Of a DNA stretch of 64,000 bases, positions 55,599 through 64,000 are shown piece by piece. The position numbers and the translations under genes were made by a program. Below the pieces are notes generated by a model that ran no database searches, was not told the DNA's origin, and was given only the letters and a program-made list of their open reading frames with translations. Positions within the stretch are counted from its first letter, which is position 1, and each line of letters starts with the position of its first letter. This DNA comes from an uncultured Sulfitobacter sp. (GTDB lineage Bacteria; Pseudomonadota; Alphaproteobacteria; Rhodobacterales; Rhodobacteraceae): NCBI GenBank assembly GCA_947502265.1, contig CANMZB010000001.1, positions 1 through 64,000 of the forward strand. The letters are read 5' to 3'.

Positions 55599-56071
55599 TT
55601 TAACTCTCTGATACGTAATATCAATCTCCTACAGGTTTGGTGCGCCTGATAGTTTTTCCAGATCATTTGCCAACTTTCGCCAAAACTCCCTCGTGCTTTC
55701 TGGTTGATTTGAGTGTTCTCTTCTTCGCCAACGCGGCGTTGCGTGAGTAGAGCCTCGCCATGGCGGGTATTTCTGTCCAAGGATTGGACAGAAGCTCAGG
55801 ACCTCAAGTTTTGAACAGCTACAATCCACCAGAGGTCCAGTCGTCCCATGTGGCAGATGGAGGAACCATTACAATACCAAGCGACTACACAGTGCATTGG
55901 GCCACCCGGCCTCCAGCGCCAGAGGTGGACTTGTCCCATAGTGCTTCCTCCCATTCCAAAGAATAGATCGCACCATCAAACCATGGAATCAAACACCTAG
56001 AAAAATCCCTTGCACTGTTGAGTGAACCCATTAGCGTGTTTCCCAACTCGGCCGATGAAGGAAAACACCAC
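55599..56071. other. Intergenic region tRNA-Phe to RTX gene
   Basis: 473 bases, AT-richer than neighbours. Minus-strand frames that cross the tRNA are not real genes. It must hold the RTX gene promoter; no clear site is assigned. Confidence 0.45.
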
Positions 56072-59000
56072 ATGCCAAATGCGAACATTTACGGGACAGA
56101 TGAGGCAGACATCTTTACAAATGCGGAGCACGGGGATGTGCTTCATGCGGGGCCCGGGGATGACTTGGTCGAGCAAAGTGGAACAGGTGGATCCGGAGCG
56201 CTCGCGCGTATTGATGGCGGGGAAGGCCAGGACACTGTTGCGGTAGTAATCCCCAGTATGGCTGATCCGCTGGACACCTTTCCAGATTTTGCCTTTGGTG
56301 AGGTGGATCCGATCCTGTTTGGTGGCTATACGCATCTTTTGACTCATTTGGGACCACGAGGAGATGGTCTCGCTATCAAAGGCCGAACGCTTCTCCGCGA
56401 TGTGGAGACGCTGATTGAGCCTGATGGAACCTCAGTGGCCACTACATCGGGCGATATACTTTGGCACGCCGAGACAGACATACAGTCTTTCGCAGATTTT
56501 CCCACGAAGAACAATCTATCCGAATTTTCGGGTCGAACGGTTGCATCTCTGGCGGACGGTAATGTTGTCCGTATTTTCCAGAGCGCAGAGACCGGTAGTG
56601 ATCACGGAAAGCTGGGCTTTTTACTCATTGATGGCGATGGTGATGTTGTTCTGAACTCCGATCTGTTCGGCTTCGGGACTCGCACGCTATTCAACCCGTT
56701 TGAAAGCCAGATGACGCTGGGCCATCAGGTGACTGCGCTGGATGACGGGGGCTTTGCCGTTGCGTATATGGAGCGAAGCGAGACCAGGCGCTCGGGCGAT
56801 TCCGAGTTTCTGGTTCAGATCAAGGCTCAGCTTTTTGACGCAAACGGAGAGCTGCGTGGCGACCCGTTGGTGATCTTCGGGGATCGTCCAAATCGCGACA
56901 CGGTGGCACCCACTGACATTTCGATTACCACCATGGAGGACGGCAACTTCCTGATATCGCTGAAAACAGATGACTATGTTCTGGTTGAAAGCATCTATGA
57001 TCTAGACGGCAAGCGGCTTGATAGCATTGGATATGAACCGGGATTTTTTCCGACCGATCACACTGCCGTGGCACTGCCGGGCGGGTATGTCTCCATTTAT
57101 ATAGACCATTCTCTCCGTGACCGGAACAACGACAAAATTGAACAGTTGATCGCCCGGCATCACACAGTGGACGCCACGACCGGTGAAATCACGTTTACCA
57201 AAGAAACGGCGCTTCATGCGTTTGAACCCGGCGTCGGGACGGGTGACACGGATTATGTAGCTTTGGGCAATGGTAACTTTGCGGCAGCGGTGCAATTTGG
57301 CACAGAGATTGTTCTGGTCACCTATATTGATGGCACAGTGACATCGCAAAATCCGCTTCCGGGGGAGTACAGAACCTCCAACAGCGGCGTATCATTGACC
57401 CAAAGTGTTGATGGCGGGGCATACCTTGCATTCGAGGCCGCGGACTATGACAACATCGACGGTGCCGTACTGGGCCCGTATGCGATGATGATCACCATCG
57501 GGCAGGATGGGACGCTTGGCACCCCAACGAATATGAGCCGGAACTTTGAGCAGAATGGCAATAACCTTCGGCCTGTCATAGCGGAGACGTCTGACGGGGT
57601 GATTGCGTTCTGGGAGAATTCAAGCTCCGGTACCGAATGGATCAGTTATCAGGCAGTGGACGGGTATAGCCCGGACACCGGCTCCGGTAACTCGGATACT
57701 TTGACCGGCTCTGCCGCAGATGACAGGGTTTCCGGACTGCAGGGCGATGACCTTCTGGTACAGTCCGCCGGTATCGACCGCTTTGACGGGGGCGAGGGAA
57801 TTGATACGTTTTCGGTCAATGGATCTGGCGCACACGTACTGTCGCTTGCCGATGGCTATGCCGCACCCATAGACAGCATATCACGCGAAGCGCTGATCAA
57901 TATCGAGAACCTGATTGGTAGCGACGAGGGGGACCGCCTGATCGGGGATCGCGGCGCGAACCGCCTTGAAGGGAACAGGGGTAATGATACGATAACCAGC
58001 AATGGTGGGCAGGATACGATCCGTGGAGGAGCCGGAGAAGACACTTACCTCGCGCTCGCGGGCAAGATTGATTATCTGCTGCTGGACGAGGCGGCCTCGG
58101 TCGAATTACTTGACCTGTCTCGACCGGTCAGTCAGGTTGAGGGAGCGTTGGAGTTGATCGACAGTGGCGGCATAATCGACCTGCGCGGGGTCACATCGTA
58201 TGTCGCCGCCGATGATATTAAAGGCGGGAATGGCAACGATACTATTACCGGCACACAGGCAAGCGATACCATTGACGCAGGTGGCTCCGATGACCGCATA
58301 GACGGTCAAGCTGGCAACGATGTTCTGATGGGTGGTAGTGGCAGCGACACGCTAATCGGGGGAGCGGGTGATGATGTATTGACGGGCGGCGGTTCCTCTT
58401 CCGCTGTGAATACGTTTATGTTCGGGCTAGACTTCGGCAATGACCGTATTACGGATTACCAGAGCCTTAACGACGTGCTGGATTTCAGCGCGTTCACACA
58501 GAGCGAACTTGCACAGATGGAAATGGTCCAGCAAGGCGATGACCGGGTTGCCACGTTCCATGACGGCAGCACCCTGACATTAGAGAATACCGCGCGGAAC
58601 TTTTCACCTTCGGGCAGGCCGTCGATCTCGGGCGAGGCGAGAGAGGGGGCAACTCTCGGTGTTGACCTGAGTACCCTGTCAGACAGGGATGGTTTCTTGC
58701 TGGACGGGTCTTTCCAGTGGCAGCGCGATGGTGAGGACATAATTGGCGCGACCAGTGAAACCTACCTGCTTGGTCAGGAAGATGTCGGCGCGCGAATGAC
58801 AGTGGTCTATCGCTACACCGATCTTTTTCAAACTCAAGAGGAAGTTACCAGCTCACGCTCCGGCGCTGTGCAGAATGTGAACGACGCACCAGAGGGTGCC
58901 GTTGTGATCGCCGGGACCGCTACTGACGGTAATACGCTGACTGTGGATACCGCCGACCTTTCCGACGAGGACGGTCTTGGCACATTTGCCTATCAATGGC

Positions 59001-60112
59001 AGCGTGACGGCAACAGCATCGCAGGCGCGAATGACGAGAGCTATTCGCTCGGCCAAGGCGATGTTGGTTCCAACATCAGTGTGCGGGTGTCCTATACAGA
59101 TGGATTTGGCGCTGCCGAAAGCGTAACCAGTGTTGCAACCTCGGCTGTTGAGAACGTGAATGACGCTCCGGCAGGTTCGGTCGCTATCAGCGGTTCTGCA
59201 GAGCAAGGCGAGACCCTCATGGCGGACGCGACAGCCATCTCGGATGAGGACGGTCTGGGTACATTTGCCTATCAATGGCAGCGCAACGGTAACAACATCG
59301 CAGGTGCGAACGGCGAGAGCTATTCGCTCGGAGAGGATGACGTGGGCGCCGAGGTGGCCGTCAGTGTGTCGTACACCGATGGTCAGGGTACCGCAGAGAT
59401 GCTTGTAAGCGCTGCGACAGCAGCAATCTTGTCAGATGATCTGATCCTCACGGGGACTCCGGATGCAGATCGCCTCATCGGGGCCGAAGGCGACGATATG
59501 CTGTCGGGTCTGGATGGGAATGATACGCTCATCGGGAATGCTGGCAATGACACCCTGATCGGCGGGACTTCCGAGAACGACCTCCGCGATGTGATCTATG
59601 GTGGCGCGGGTAATGATTCGATCGACGGTGGCTACGGCAATGACGAGCTACGCGGCGATGCTGGCGACGATACAATCGCGGGCGGCTTTGGCGGCGATAC
59701 GATAATCGGCGGAACCGGCGATGATGTGCTGTCGAGCGGCGCTCTGGGCGACATTATCTTTGGTGGCGACGGGGATGATTACATTAACGGTGGCTTCGGC
59801 CATGACCGTCTGAACGGTGGTGCTGGCGCTGATGAGTTCTTCCACCTCGGCATTTTCGATCACGGCTCGGACTGGGTGCAGGATTACAACGCTGATGATG
59901 GCGATGTGCTTGTGTTCGGGAACGCCAACGCGACGCGAGATCAGTTCCAGATCAATACAACAGAAACAGCGAACGCTGGCGCTGACGGTATTGAGGAAGC
60001 CTTCGTGATCTACCGCCCGACCGGCCAGATCATGTGGGCGCTGATAGATGGTGGAGGTCAGGACGAGATCAACCTGCGCATCGGCGGTGATATATTTGAC
60101 CTAACGGCTTGA
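56072..60112 (+). CDS. Large secreted RTX (haemolysin-type calcium-binding) protein with Ig-like repeats
   Basis: 1346 residues, no N-terminal signal. N-terminus (1-610) is a non-repetitive part with beta-strand-like repeats (SLADGNVVRIFQSAE, ALDDGGFAVAYME, TMEDGNFLISLK, SVDGGAYLAFEA). RTX nonapeptides GGxGxDxUx occur at about 610-650 and 715-775. Three Ig-like units of about 93 residues (QWQRDG...YSLGQGDVG...VSYTDG...ENVNDAP) fill about 845-1120. A second RTX block spans 1126-1275 (GNDTLIGNAGNDTLIGG), followed by a C-terminal segment (RIGGDIFDLTA) that should serve as the type I secretion signal. AAGGA precedes ATG 56072. No secretion genes adjacent. Adhesin, enzyme or surface-layer role unresolved. 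Confidence 0.85.
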   Translation: MPNANIYGTDEADIFTNAEHGDVLHAGPGDDLVEQSGTGGSGALARIDGGEGQDTVAVVIPSMADPLDTFPDFAFGEVDPILFGGYTHLLTHLGPRGDGLAIKGRTLLRDVETLIEPDGTSVATTSGDILWHAETDIQSFADFPTKNNLSEFSGRTVASLADGNVVRIFQSAETGSDHGKLGFLLIDGDGDVVLNSDLFGFGTRTLFNPFESQMTLGHQVTALDDGGFAVAYMERSETRRSGDSEFLVQIKAQLFDANGELRGDPLVIFGDRPNRDTVAPTDISITTMEDGNFLISLKTDDYVLVESIYDLDGKRLDSIGYEPGFFPTDHTAVALPGGYVSIYIDHSLRDRNNDKIEQLIARHHTVDATTGEITFTKETALHAFEPGVGTGDTDYVALGNGNFAAAVQFGTEIVLVTYIDGTVTSQNPLPGEYRTSNSGVSLTQSVDGGAYLAFEAADYDNIDGAVLGPYAMMITIGQDGTLGTPTNMSRNFEQNGNNLRPVIAETSDGVIAFWENSSSGTEWISYQAVDGYSPDTGSGNSDTLTGSAADDRVSGLQGDDLLVQSAGIDRFDGGEGIDTFSVNGSGAHVLSLADGYAAPIDSISREALINIENLIGSDEGDRLIGDRGANRLEGNRGNDTITSNGGQDTIRGGAGEDTYLALAGKIDYLLLDEAASVELLDLSRPVSQVEGALELIDSGGIIDLRGVTSYVAADDIKGGNGNDTITGTQASDTIDAGGSDDRIDGQAGNDVLMGGSGSDTLIGGAGDDVLTGGGSSSAVNTFMFGLDFGNDRITDYQSLNDVLDFSAFTQSELAQMEMVQQGDDRVATFHDGSTLTLENTARNFSPSGRPSISGEAREGATLGVDLSTLSDRDGFLLDGSFQWQRDGEDIIGATSETYLLGQEDVGARMTVVYRYTDLFQTQEEVTSSRSGAVQNVNDAPEGAVVIAGTATDGNTLTVDTADLSDEDGLGTFAYQWQRDGNSIAGANDESYSLGQGDVGSNISVRVSYTDGFGAAESVTSVATSAVENVNDAPAGSVAISGSAEQGETLMADATAISDEDGLGTFAYQWQRNGNNIAGANGESYSLGEDDVGAEVAVSVSYTDGQGTAEMLVSAATAAILSDDLILTGTPDADRLIGAEGDDMLSGLDGNDTLIGNAGNDTLIGGTSENDLRDVIYGGAGNDSIDGGYGNDELRGDAGDDTIAGGFGGDTIIGGTGDDVLSSGALGDIIFGGDGDDYINGGFGHDRLNGGAGADEFFHLGIFDHGSDWVQDYNADDGDVLVFGNANATRDQFQINTTETANAGADGIEEAFVIYRPTGQIMWALIDGGGQDEINLRIGGDIFDLTA
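58682..59420 (+). repeat. Three tandem Ig-like domain repeats in the RTX gene
   Basis: Units begin with GAC AGG GAT GGT (58682), GAC GAG GAC GGT (58964) and GAT GAG GAC GGT (59243), spacings 282 and 279 bases. The second and third copies are almost identical at DNA level (TTGCCTATCAATGGCAGCG in both), the first diverged, which indicates recent duplication of the last unit. Confidence 0.8.
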
Positions 60113-60121
60113 TTGAGCTTT

Positions 60122-60185
60122 GGGGGAAGTAGCAACTTCCCCCGACTACACCACATTAAAACGCGGATTTCAGTCTGCGTTTTAA
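60122..60185 (+). terminator. Two hairpins downstream of the RTX gene
   Basis: GGGGGAAGT / ACTTCCCCC (60122-60143, loop AGCA) and TTAAAACGC / GCGTTTTAA (60156-60185, 12-base loop). Both arms are perfect. The second has A/T flanks on both sides, so it can serve the RTX gene and the convergent regulator gene. Confidence 0.65.
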
Positions 60186-60234
60186 GAATTCACGGGCCGA
60201 TTGCAACGAAGTTGTTCTGCTTCTTTGGGCAGCT

Positions 60235-60633
60235 TTATTCAGTACGGGCTAACTCTGCAAGTTCCAGCAGGCCCTCCAGTGCATTCAAGAAGGGGCCATC
60301 CAGTTTTATTTCTTGCCTGAGGTTGGCTATGCGAAACATGGCGATCAATTTCTGCTCGGATGCACTGAGTGGCAAGCCCAGTGTGTCGCATAATACGTCA
60401 TGAACACCTTCGTGATACTCTTTGATTGCAACAAGCAGGAACTTAGCCTGATCAAGTTCTAAAGTTTGTGCCAGCGCAGGAATTCGGGCGAGCGGAACTC
60501 GGGTCAAGCCCTGTTTCATCATGGACAAAACGTTTGGATGTTTGAAGCCAACGCGATCCGCAATTTCTCTTTGTGTAAGATCTGATTCATCTATTGCCTG
60601 TGCGAGCATATGGGCGGTGGGGCTGAGTGTCAT
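60235..60633 (-). CDS. XRE-type helix-turn-helix regulator
   Basis: A 132-residue protein. An HTH spans about 8-65: AHMLAQAIDESDLTQREIADRVGFKHPNVLSMMKQGLTRVPLARIPALAQTLELD. The rest is helical (YHEGVHDVLCDTLGLPLSASEQKLIAMFR) without a known domain. Convergent with the RTX gene. Relatives often lie in phage or plasmid contexts; target unknown. Confidence 0.8.
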   Translation of the reverse strand: MTLSPTAHMLAQAIDESDLTQREIADRVGFKHPNVLSMMKQGLTRVPLARIPALAQTLELDQAKFLLVAIKEYHEGVHDVLCDTLGLPLSASEQKLIAMFRIANLRQEIKLDGPFLNALEGLLELAELARTE

Positions 60634-61209
60634 TTGTGTGTATCCTGACTGTTTATGTTAACGACACGAAGTGATAGTAATTTCAGAATTATCCGCTGCG
60701 AGGTGCGGTCGGCAGCGAGGGTGGGCCCCAAGGGCCACGCAGGCCGCCCTTGGGGCGCGAGGTTGGTGCTTTTCTAAGTCGGGTGGGGCGATGCGCGACT
60801 TGCGCTCCAGTGGGGCTCTCAAGGCCTCTGAGGGTTCGTCATGTTTTCGGCCTATTTTGTTGCCTCTACAAGGATGAGTGCCCAATATGGATTTTGCTGC
60901 CTGCAGTGCTGCCTATAGGGGCGGCTTATCCTCTAGGACTTCGAATATCGGTTGAGCTCGCTGGTCAGGCGATATTCCTCGAAGGGAAAGACGTTCCCTT
61001 TCTGCTGATTTGAAGATCAGCGATAACGTATGGGGCAATTGCGGGCTTGGGTGGGGGTTTTCTGGGATTTTTGCTTGTGATATGAGACTTAGGACATGGG
61101 ATAGGAACCCCTTCGACTTGCACCCCCATCTAAAGTCGTTTTTGTAGGGGATTGTCGGCGAGTGTAATTTAGCCAGCTGATTTGATGTTGGTCAAATTTG
61201 GGTGTCCGC
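60634..61209. other. Intergenic region before the Rep-like gene
   Basis: 576 bases, divergent between the XRE regulator and the Rep-like gene. Open frames here are short and rich in Arg/Ala or Gly and look accidental. No iterated repeats (iterons) are evident by eye. Confidence 0.45.
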
Positions 61210-62505
61210 ATGAAAGCATTTGAAGTTCCATTGCTGTTCGATCGCAAACCAACATGGCCAGCCTTGCTGGACCCACCAAGCCTCCCCTACACGGTGAACG
61301 ACTATGCGCCAGCGAAGGGTAGAAGCCCTCAGCCCATATTGCGTGACCGACGAATTCTAAAACCAATTATTGACCTCAACAAATATCGTTGTCGCGCCGT
61401 CTTGGACTGGATTGAGATTCAGCTTGATACGCCGAATGAGCATCAGGCAGTAAACGTCCGAAGAACTGCTGTGGGTTTTCTCAAAGATGTCGGGTCCTCC
61501 TCAAGTGTATTCGTGACAGGGCTTACCCGCACATCACCATACATAGGGTCGAAATTCATTCTTCGAATACAGCAGCCCAATCCGCACGAAATCATCCCGT
61601 TCTGCAAGAAATTGGTTGGCAAGTATGACCCTGACCGTAAGTCTGTTCGAGATATGCCGATCACTGCAATCGAGGTTTCTGTCGACTTCTATGTTAAGAA
61701 CCACAAAGCGCTCAGCACCGATGCTCTAAACCTGTTGCGTTGGCAAATGACGGAAGTCTTAAAGCGGCATCTAAAACCTGCTGCAGCACTGACCGAGAAA
61801 GAAAGCAACCATCCCCGCTTCTTTACCGGAACTGGAGGGAGCGGCAGTGCTAAGCCTTTAGTCGCCAGCGATACACGGCAAGTTTCCGCCAAACAGCGTG
61901 CTGAGATCAACCGGCTCAACCTATCGGAAAGCATTCTTGCGCCGCTGCGTATCGGTGCGCACAGGCAAGCTCCAATTGATACGACATATTACATTGGTAA
62001 GAAGGCGTCACCAGTGATGCTACGGGTCATGGACAAGATAACAGATCAGCGGGACCCCGTGCGCAACATTGCTGTCGACCTCTCGCCCGCTGAACGACGG
62101 TCCCGAATTGAAGTCACATTGCTCAAAGAAACCGACGAAGTTGGAGGGCCTGCTGCAGTCGATCTGAATACTCTGAAAGACTTGTTTGGCTTCTCTTTCA
62201 AGCCAATCAGGAAGCTTGTCTTTGAATTCTTCTACCCCACCATAAACAAATTTGATGAAATGTCGGATCTTCCATTTCCGGTCAACATTACAGAATTAGC
62301 GGTATTTGAGCGAAGTGGTGTTTACGGATTAGATCGCGCACATCGATCAATCGCAGAGATCAACAAGCGTCGGTACCAGGAGAGAGAACTTCCCACCGAG
62401 CGCGTAAAGATTGGATCGAAAGGGAAGGCGATGTCATTCGAAGAAATGAACCGCAAGATCGACCGAGCTATGACCAAGTTGTCCAAAGACTGGATGCGAC
62501 CCTGA
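61210..62505 (+). CDS. Unassigned protein with replication-initiator-like motifs
   Basis: A 431-residue basic protein; ATG 61210 preferred over TTG 61198. Not a family I can name with certainty. Four motifs occur in the order seen in phage/plasmid rolling-circle initiators of the Rep_trans/Phage_CRI kind: a beta-strand TAIEVSVDFY (about 152), TTYYIGKK (about 257), VMLRVMDK (about 271) and RSRIEVTLL (about 297). The C-terminus is rich in Lys/Arg (AEINKRRYQ, KIGSKGKAMSFEEMNRKIDRAMTKL). Its neighbours, an XRE regulator and a recombinase-like gene, fit a mobile element. Function is an inference. Confidence 0.5.
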   Translation: MKAFEVPLLFDRKPTWPALLDPPSLPYTVNDYAPAKGRSPQPILRDRRILKPIIDLNKYRCRAVLDWIEIQLDTPNEHQAVNVRRTAVGFLKDVGSSSSVFVTGLTRTSPYIGSKFILRIQQPNPHEIIPFCKKLVGKYDPDRKSVRDMPITAIEVSVDFYVKNHKALSTDALNLLRWQMTEVLKRHLKPAAALTEKESNHPRFFTGTGGSGSAKPLVASDTRQVSAKQRAEINRLNLSESILAPLRIGAHRQAPIDTTYYIGKKASPVMLRVMDKITDQRDPVRNIAVDLSPAERRSRIEVTLLKETDEVGGPAAVDLNTLKDLFGFSFKPIRKLVFEFFYPTINKFDEMSDLPFPVNITELAVFERSGVYGLDRAHRSIAEINKRRYQERELPTERVKIGSKGKAMSFEEMNRKIDRAMTKLSKDWMRP

Positions 62506-63137
62506 GCGCTGCTTCCGCTGACGGATTGCCGCTGAGGGGCCCTCAGAGCGCCATAGGGCGGCGAGTCGTCGTTTTCGCTTGGGTGGGGTTGCGGATCGGG
62601 TGAGGATGCGCACCAGGGGCCGTCATATGCAGCCTCAGCGATAGTCTGCCTCGTTCCTGAGGGTGCAAAGACGGCCCGCAGTTCTTTGCAACGGTCTCAA
62701 CGATGTTCGTAGCTATACCAAAGCCACTTGGTCGCCTGAAATCCAGCTGGGTTTCGTGGTTTTCTGACAACTTTTCTTAACCGCCAGCCCTTGTATCAGG
62801 AGTACTGATGCTTCAAGCTCAAAGTCGATCAATCGTTAAGCTATGCTGGTCAAAACGCAACTTTTGCATAATCGGTAAGTAGTGACTCAATCCGGGTGCC
62901 CTAATAGCTGTAGTACACTCCCTTCTATCACTTGAATACCCATACAAAGACCTATTAGAATTTTGAACTTATTGGAAGATAGGACGATTACCTTCTAGGT
63001 TCTCCTACCCCGCGAGGTGCTTATGTTTCCGTGTGTTCTACAAGTATGGATGATCTGTTCGTCGTAAACCATGGAGGTATCTGTTCCCGCAAGCTGACAC
63101 TTGTATGGCGAAAGGTTATGCTGCTTACCCGAATAGT
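62506..63137. other. Intergenic region between Rep-like and recombinase-like genes
   Basis: 632 bases separating two convergent genes, lower in GC than the rest of the window. No gene, RNA or repeat recognised. If the Rep-like gene is genuine, an origin could lie nearby, but nothing marks it. Confidence 0.4.
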
Positions 63138-63851
63138 TCATCCGAGCTTCTCTGTTGGATCTTCAAGCCTCTTCAATGCGCGCTTAACTGCTGCTGTGGA
63201 CCATCTACCTCCCCTTGTGGTTTGCAGTCCCCTTTCGTTCGCTTCGTGTGCAAGATCCGCGTCGGTGATACTCTCTTGCTCCTTCAGTAGTTCTATCTTC
63301 AGAACCTGAAGTTCTTCGGCTTTCCGGTTGGCTGCTTCTGCTCTAGCTTCTTGTGATGCCCGCGTGGCTTTACGGGTTTGTTCCCTTTTGTCTTCGGAGT
63401 GTCGCGATCGTTGCGGGGCAGTTTCGAGCACATACTTTACTGGCGATGTTGCGTTCATAATACGAACTATATTCTTAGCTGTTAGGCTTCCGATGTCTTC
63501 CCCGCTTCGAATGTCTTTGAAGTGCCCGGAGTACTCTTTCAGCTCTATAAAGAGTCTCGCCCGTTCTGCTTTTGGGCACTTACTGAATATACGATCAAAC
63601 GTATCTATAAGGATCACCGCGTCTGCTTCTCTTGCTTTGATCAGGAGTGCCTTCAACTCCGGCAGTGAATCCAAGCTGCATACTTCACGTGCGTAGTCGT
63701 GCTTTGATTTAAGCTCCCTTTTGCCGGTCAGCTTCTCAGCGACGAAGAATAGGTTTCTGAGCTGTTGGAGGGCCGCCTTACAGCTGTTCAGTGAGCCTGT
63801 CGGTTTCGGACCATATGTTATCAGCAAATAGCCTATCATGCTTGCATCCAT
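63138..63851 (-). CDS. Resolvase/serine-recombinase-like protein lacking the catalytic serine motif
   Basis: A 237-residue protein. Residues 5-120 follow the layout of the serine recombinase catalytic domain: IGYLLITYG in place of YxRVSTxxQ, ADAVILIDTFDRIFSK in place of the second motif with DRLxR, then FKDIRSGEDIGSLTAK. The nucleophile Ser and one Arg are absent. A charged helical linker (145-190, AEAANRKAEELQVLKIELL) leads to a recombinase-type HTH ITDADLAHEANERGLQTTRGGRWSTAAVKRALKR (193-228). It may be a DNA-binding regulator derived from a recombinase. Start ATG 63851, flanked by an inverted repeat. Confidence 0.6.
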   Translation of the reverse strand: MDASMIGYLLITYGPKPTGSLNSCKAALQQLRNLFFVAEKLTGKRELKSKHDYAREVCSLDSLPELKALLIKAREADAVILIDTFDRIFSKCPKAERARLFIELKEYSGHFKDIRSGEDIGSLTAKNIVRIMNATSPVKYVLETAPQRSRHSEDKREQTRKATRASQEARAEAANRKAEELQVLKIELLKEQESITDADLAHEANERGLQTTRGGRWSTAAVKRALKRLEDPTEKLG

Positions 63852-63871
63852 TTACGTTGATTGAACGTAAA
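63851..63871 (-). promoter_or_regulatory. Inverted repeat at the start of the recombinase-like gene
   Basis: TTTACGTT - GATTG - AACGTAAA: eight-base perfect arms overlapping the start codon by one base. A protein bound here would block expression, so self-regulation is plausible. Confidence 0.5.
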
Positions 63872-64000
63872 TGATCATAATTGTTTGCATCCTGCAACCA
63901 CTATCTTGTTCATACCGGTGCCCTGTGTCTGTCAGGCTCTACCTCGGTGTTAGGCTATGATTTATAACAATTATATTGGTTTTCTCGTCGTTTACGCCCG

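Noticed and set aside
55524..55640. tRNA-Phe as an integration site for a genomic island
   Set aside because: No repeat of the tRNA 3' end was found in the window and no integrase lies next to it.
55535..55780. Minus-strand frame overlapping tRNA-Phe
   Set aside because: The C-terminal RNRTTDTRIFNPLLYP is the well-known spurious translation of a tRNA gene, not a protein.
60671..60877. Frame with GAMRDLRSSGALKASEGSSCF in the 60.7 kb spacer
   Set aside because: Typical accidental GC-strand translation; no support.

Overview
The window looks like a chromosomal segment of an alphaproteobacterium of the Rhodobacteraceae (Roseobacter group). This rests on gene content: GcrA cell-cycle regulator, OpgC-type glucan succinyltransferase beside opgG/opgH, ChoXWV choline transporter, the rarer yehZYXW osmoprotectant operon, a short RNase G/E in an infA-maf-rng-yacG cluster, and a CIRCE-controlled groESL. 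The genus is not certain. Most genes are intact housekeeping or transport genes with short spacers and many 4-bp start/stop overlaps. Three stretches (about 1-840, 15.5-17 kb, 51-55.3 kb) carry insertion-sequence scars and broken genes.

Layout. 1-1050: two different IS3-family remnants sandwich a helicase fragment, and one IS end supplies the stop codon of a small EF-hand protein. 1.1-3.3 kb: groEL and groES (groES reading frame interrupted in a 7-base homopolymer) behind a CIRCE operator. 3.5-6.4 kb: a three-gene operon (aminoethylphosphonate-type transaminase, CDP-alcohol phosphatidyltransferase, nucleotidyltransferase) that could make a phosphonate head group and attach it to a lipid or other alcohol. 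6.9-8.9 kb: HAD hydrolase and an orphan tyrosine recombinase. 9.4-13.2 kb: yehZYXW-type ABC transporter. 13.3-16.9 kb: MsrQ-like protein, NmrA-type reductase, two SnoaL-like proteins, a degenerate IS5-family element. 16.9-21.1 kb: carnitine-dehydrogenase-like gene divergent from choXWV. 21.2-26.4 kb: rimO, rhodanese, YHS, SseB, UDG-like, ArsR plus cation-efflux pair. 26.6-33.9 kb: capsule-export ATPase and inner-membrane protein, then the opgC-opgG-opgH glucan operon with a coupled small gene in front. 34.6-40.2 kb: gcrA, a DMT exporter, argD-argF, gnd. 40.2-42.6 kb: a two-component system in decay. 42.7-51.1 kb: hrpB, meaB, rpmB, a PCu(A)C-like protein, sirtuin, nitrilase, infA-maf-rng-yacG. 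51-55.2 kb: a copper-handling cluster (DUF2946-like, YcnI, MbnP, MbnH, PCu(A)C proteins) mostly ruined by stops, truncations and frameshifts. 55.5 kb: tRNA-Phe. 56-60.1 kb: a 1346-residue RTX protein. 60.2-64 kb: an XRE regulator, a protein with replication-initiator-like motifs, and a resolvase-like protein lacking the usual serine motif; this end looks more like mobile or plasmid/phage-derived DNA.

How the parts fit. Compatible-solute uptake (two ABC systems plus carnitine oxidation), periplasmic glucans, capsule export and a putative phosphonolipid module all concern the cell envelope and marine osmotic life. The copper cluster shows former investment in copper delivery that is now being lost. 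Several lesions are one-base changes in or near C/G runs, so some may be sequencing errors, but in-frame stop codons, truncations and a receiver-domain deletion are not explained that way.
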